From Alphaproteobacteria bacterium (lineage in GTDB: Bacteria; Pseudomonadota; Alphaproteobacteria; Micavibrionales; Micavibrionaceae): a DNA stretch of 64,000 nt. The DNA is taken from assembly GCA_021775915.1 (NCBI GenBank), contig JAJFGW010000037.1, positions 35,620 through 99,619 on the forward strand, written 5' to 3'. Shown here piece after piece: positions 62,531 through 64,000 of the stretch. The notes beneath the pieces are model-generated. The model searched no databases, was not told the origin of the DNA, and saw only the letters and a program-made list of their open reading frames with translations. The stretch's first letter is position 1. Each line of letters starts with the position of its first letter. The position numbers and the translations under genes are program-made.

Positions 62531-62908
62531 TTAAGCCGCTTTTTTAGCGTCCTTTTTCAAGGCATCCGCTGCTTGCTTTGCAATGGCAGCGAAGTCTTTT
62601 TCATTATGAATAGCCAGATCAGAAAGAATTTTTCGGTCCAGCTCAATGTTTGCCAGCTTCAAGCCGTGCATAAACTGACTGTAAGTCATGTCATGAAGCC
62701 GTGCTGCCGCGTTAATACGCTGAATCCACAAACGGCGAAAATCGCGTTTTCTCCGGCGACGGTCACGATAAGCATATTGACCGGCTTTCTCAACAGCCTG
62801 TACGGCAGCGCGGAATGTATTTTTCCGGCGACCAAAATAACCTTTAGCGGCCTTTATAACCTTACGATGCCTTGCGTGGGCGCGAGGCCCTCCTTTAACT
62901 TTAGCCAT
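62531..62908 (-). CDS. rplT: 50S ribosomal protein L20
   Basis: L20 is an early 50S assembly protein. The 125-residue sequence is the family standard: [22 protein letters not shown] near residues 11-32, [23 protein letters not shown] near 50-72 and [24 protein letters not shown]. It starts overlapping the rpmI stop (TAATG), the usual coupling, and ends at a strong terminator. Confidence 0.98.
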   Translation of the reverse strand: MAKVKGGPRAHARHRKVIKAAKGYFGRRKNTFRAAVQAVEKAGQYAYRDRRRRKRDFRRLWIQRINAAARLHDMTYSQFMHGLKLANIELDRKILSDLAIHNEKDFAAIAKQAADALKKDAKKAA

Positions 62909-63156
62909 TATACTTTCCCTTCCGCTTTCTTAGTCGTATTCTTTTTCTTTTTCTTACGCGAAAAAGGTAACCAGTTGCGCAGAACAATACGGGCATCGGC
63001 AGCTGAAAGTATGCCTGTACCGCGCGCTTTGCGTTTCATGGATTTTGGTTTATTCATTTGCATGTGGCTAGAATAGGCTTGCTTGGCCTTGACCTTGCCT
63101 TTTGCAGTGGTCTTGAATCGTTTCTTCGCACTACTGTGCGTTTTTAGTTTTGGCAT
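62908..63156 (-). CDS. rpmI: 50S ribosomal protein L35
   Basis: The true start is ATG 63156 ([15 protein letters not shown]), not the longer frame that reaches 63243. The 82-residue protein has the L35 core, and a C-terminal tail rich in Lys ([17 protein letters not shown]) makes it about 16 residues longer than usual. It is the first gene of rpmI-rplT. infC, which precedes rpmI in many bacteria, is not in the window; instead an integrase remnant lies upstream. Confidence 0.96.
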   Translation of the reverse strand: MPKLKTHSSAKKRFKTTAKGKVKAKQAYSSHMQMNKPKSMKRKARGTGILSAADARIVLRNWLPFSRKKKKKNTTKKAEGKV

Positions 63157-63304
63157 TTTTGATCTCCTTTTAGTTTTCTTGATCCGGGTAGTCCGGGCGC
63201 AACCGAGGCATGCCAGTAAATCCAAGGCCAGGCTGCTTTTCACGAATGGGGCTTTATATACGAGTTAAGGTCATAAAATCAAGCTTTTTCAGTAAAACTC
63301 CAGA

Positions 63305-63550
63305 TTAAAGTTTTACGTAGAATATCCTCCAAATACGCCAAAAGAAAAATTTATTGGCTATCATTCTCTTGATTTGTTGAAATATTAGATCTGTGGTTCG
63401 AACACAGTTACCCTGAATACTGTCCCTTGAACAACATGTCTTTAGTGACATACTCACTCTATTAGACTTACCCTGAGCCTCTATAGGCAGGGGATAGCGG
63501 AAATAATAGATGTCATGTCGGGATTTAATCAAATAACTCGGATTCAGCAT
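63305..63550 (-). pseudogene. Truncated tyrosine-integrase N-terminus
   Basis: ATG 63550 opens 81 residues that resemble the N-terminal DUF6538-type segment of alphaproteobacterial phage-type integrases: LNPSYLIKSRHDIYYFRYPL near residues 2-21, then SNRVSMSLKT. The frame ends at 63305 after a degraded stretch and the catalytic domain is absent; rpmI is 150 bases away. GAGGT lies ten bases upstream of the ATG. I read it as the relic of an integrated element. Homology is by eye only. Confidence 0.55.
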
Positions 63551-63623
63551 AGCGGGTTGCACCTCGTGGTTACACCGCGCTCCAATTAACTGAGGGTTTA
63601 CTGTATAAGGGTTTCCGAAGAAA

Positions 63624-63642
63624 TGGTGGAGGGGGCAGGATT
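63624..63642 (-). other. Putative att site resembling the 3' end of tRNA-Tyr
   Basis: On the minus strand this reads AATCCTGCCCCCTCCACCA, matching the T-arm 3' half, CCCCTCC acceptor and CCA of a bacterial tRNA such as tRNA-Tyr, while the rest of the tRNA is missing. It lies 74 bases upstream of the integrase start. Tyrosine integrases often insert at such 3' ends and leave this copy. Confidence 0.5.
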
Positions 63643-63691
63643 TTAAGATCACCCCCGCTAATCACCTGATATTAAAAGATTTGGCCTTCCT

Positions 63692-63727
63692 GTACACTAA
63701 CTTCAGTGTACCAGTTTTGTGTACCAG
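63692..63727. repeat. Short inverted and direct repeats next to the att-like site
   Basis: GTACACT 63692-63698 and AGTGTAC 63705-63711 form an inverted repeat, and GTGTACCAG occurs at 63706-63714 and again at 63719-63727, 13 bases apart. They could be integrase or excisionase binding sites. Confidence 0.45.
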
Positions 63728-64000
63728 ATTACGTATGCATTACAAAAGGAAAGATTTAGGAAAAGTTTAAGGTCTTTACCTTGAGAAACGATAAAACAAT
63801 AACTACATTCATCGCATACATATTTTTGATTCTCTACTCTTAAGCTGATGGCAGCTTAAAAAAGCGTTAACAAAGAGTCGTTTTCCACTTGACTCTTTGC
63901 AAGGAATCGGATTCATGTGTTGACTACAGTGTAGATATCGTGTCAAAATGAGGTTAGCTCATCTACCAGCCTGAAACATGGCGGGAGCGTAGAAGGAGTA

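Larger units (their letters stand above)
63157..64000. other. Gene-poor window end with element scar
   Basis: Apart from the integrase remnant, the att-like site and the repeats, this 844-base stretch holds no credible gene. Near the right end CAAAGAGTC 63871-63879 and GACTCTTTG 63891-63899 form a 9-bp hairpin, and TAAGCTG/CAGCTTA at 63841-63858 another. The last bases (AGAAGGAGTA) look like a ribosome site for a gene beyond the window. Confidence 0.4.

Noticed and set aside
63390..63412. tRNA T-arm-like sequence CTGTG TTCGAAC CACAG (minus strand) inside the integrase remnant
   Set aside because: There is no acceptor or CCA beside it and no cloverleaf could be built; it is probably coincidental.
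1..64000. CRISPR array, restriction-modification, toxin-antitoxin or other defence cluster
   Set aside because: I saw no regularly spaced repeat units and no recognised defence domains in the gene set; the unknown genes were not forced into such roles.

Overview
The window looks like chromosomal DNA of a Gram-negative alphaproteobacterium with moderate GC (mid-40s percent by eye). The lineage call rests on a GcrA cell-cycle regulator, an FYDLN-type TIGR02300 protein, a PrdX-type editing deacylase, the rpoZ-rsh and acpS-lepB-rnc-era blocks, rpmI-rplT-pheS-pheT, and a UbiM-like ubiquinone hydroxylase. HldE indicates heptose-containing LPS. Class I ribonucleotide reductase, an SCO protein, a ferritin-like diiron protein and beta-oxidation genes fit an aerobic, fatty-acid-using organism. 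I cannot name order or genus; many small unrecognised ORFs suggest a poorly sampled lineage.

Layout. 0-8 kb: the C-terminal end of an unknown gene, a PRC-barrel-like exported protein, a DapL-type aminotransferase, a FemAB-like protein, a DUF3108 protein, then glmU, a small NTR/TIMP-like exported protein and glmS (UDP-GlcNAc supply). 8-19 kb: unknown genes, TIGR02300, then a FadN-A-E-type beta-oxidation set (thiolase, dehydrogenase-hydratase fusion, acyl-CoA dehydrogenase) with two tandem paralogous coiled-coil proteins inside it. 19-24 kb: panC, a putative HExxH protein, SCP2, SCO, phoH behind a strongly structured terminator-bearing RNA region, and a ferritin-like protein. 24-28 kb: nrdB and nrdA, separated by an intrinsic terminator, with three DnaA boxes upstream of nrdA. 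28-37 kb: a helical-repeat protein, pyk, an apparent MshEN-LapG fusion, hldE, two lipoproteins (one FlgO-like) and a UbiM-like hydroxylase. 37-40.4 kb: a nitrate/nitrite-sensor chemoreceptor, two lone receiver proteins and tRNA-Gly(GCC). 40.5-45 kb: prdX, a CnoX-like thioredoxin, Lon-N, Trm112, leuA. 45-54.4 kb: UDG family 5, NYN, rpoZ, rsh, an antisense ATP-grasp gene, DUF2062, acpS, lepB, rnc, era, and gcrA with a DnaA box upstream. 54.4-63.2 kb: a two-domain cold-shock protein, fadD, and the pheT/pheS/rplT/rpmI cluster. 63.2-64 kb: a truncated integrase and a tRNA-3'-end-like att site with repeats, the scar or edge of an integrated element.

The least ordinary items are the single polypeptide joining a c-di-GMP-binding-type MshEN domain to a LapG-type protease across a hydrophobic segment, the DnaA boxes before both nrdA and gcrA (linking initiation to dNTP supply and cell-cycle transcription), the structured RNA before phoH, the tandem coiled-coil pair, and the integrase/att remnant. 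No CRISPR array, complete insertion sequence, rRNA or recognised complete defence system was seen.
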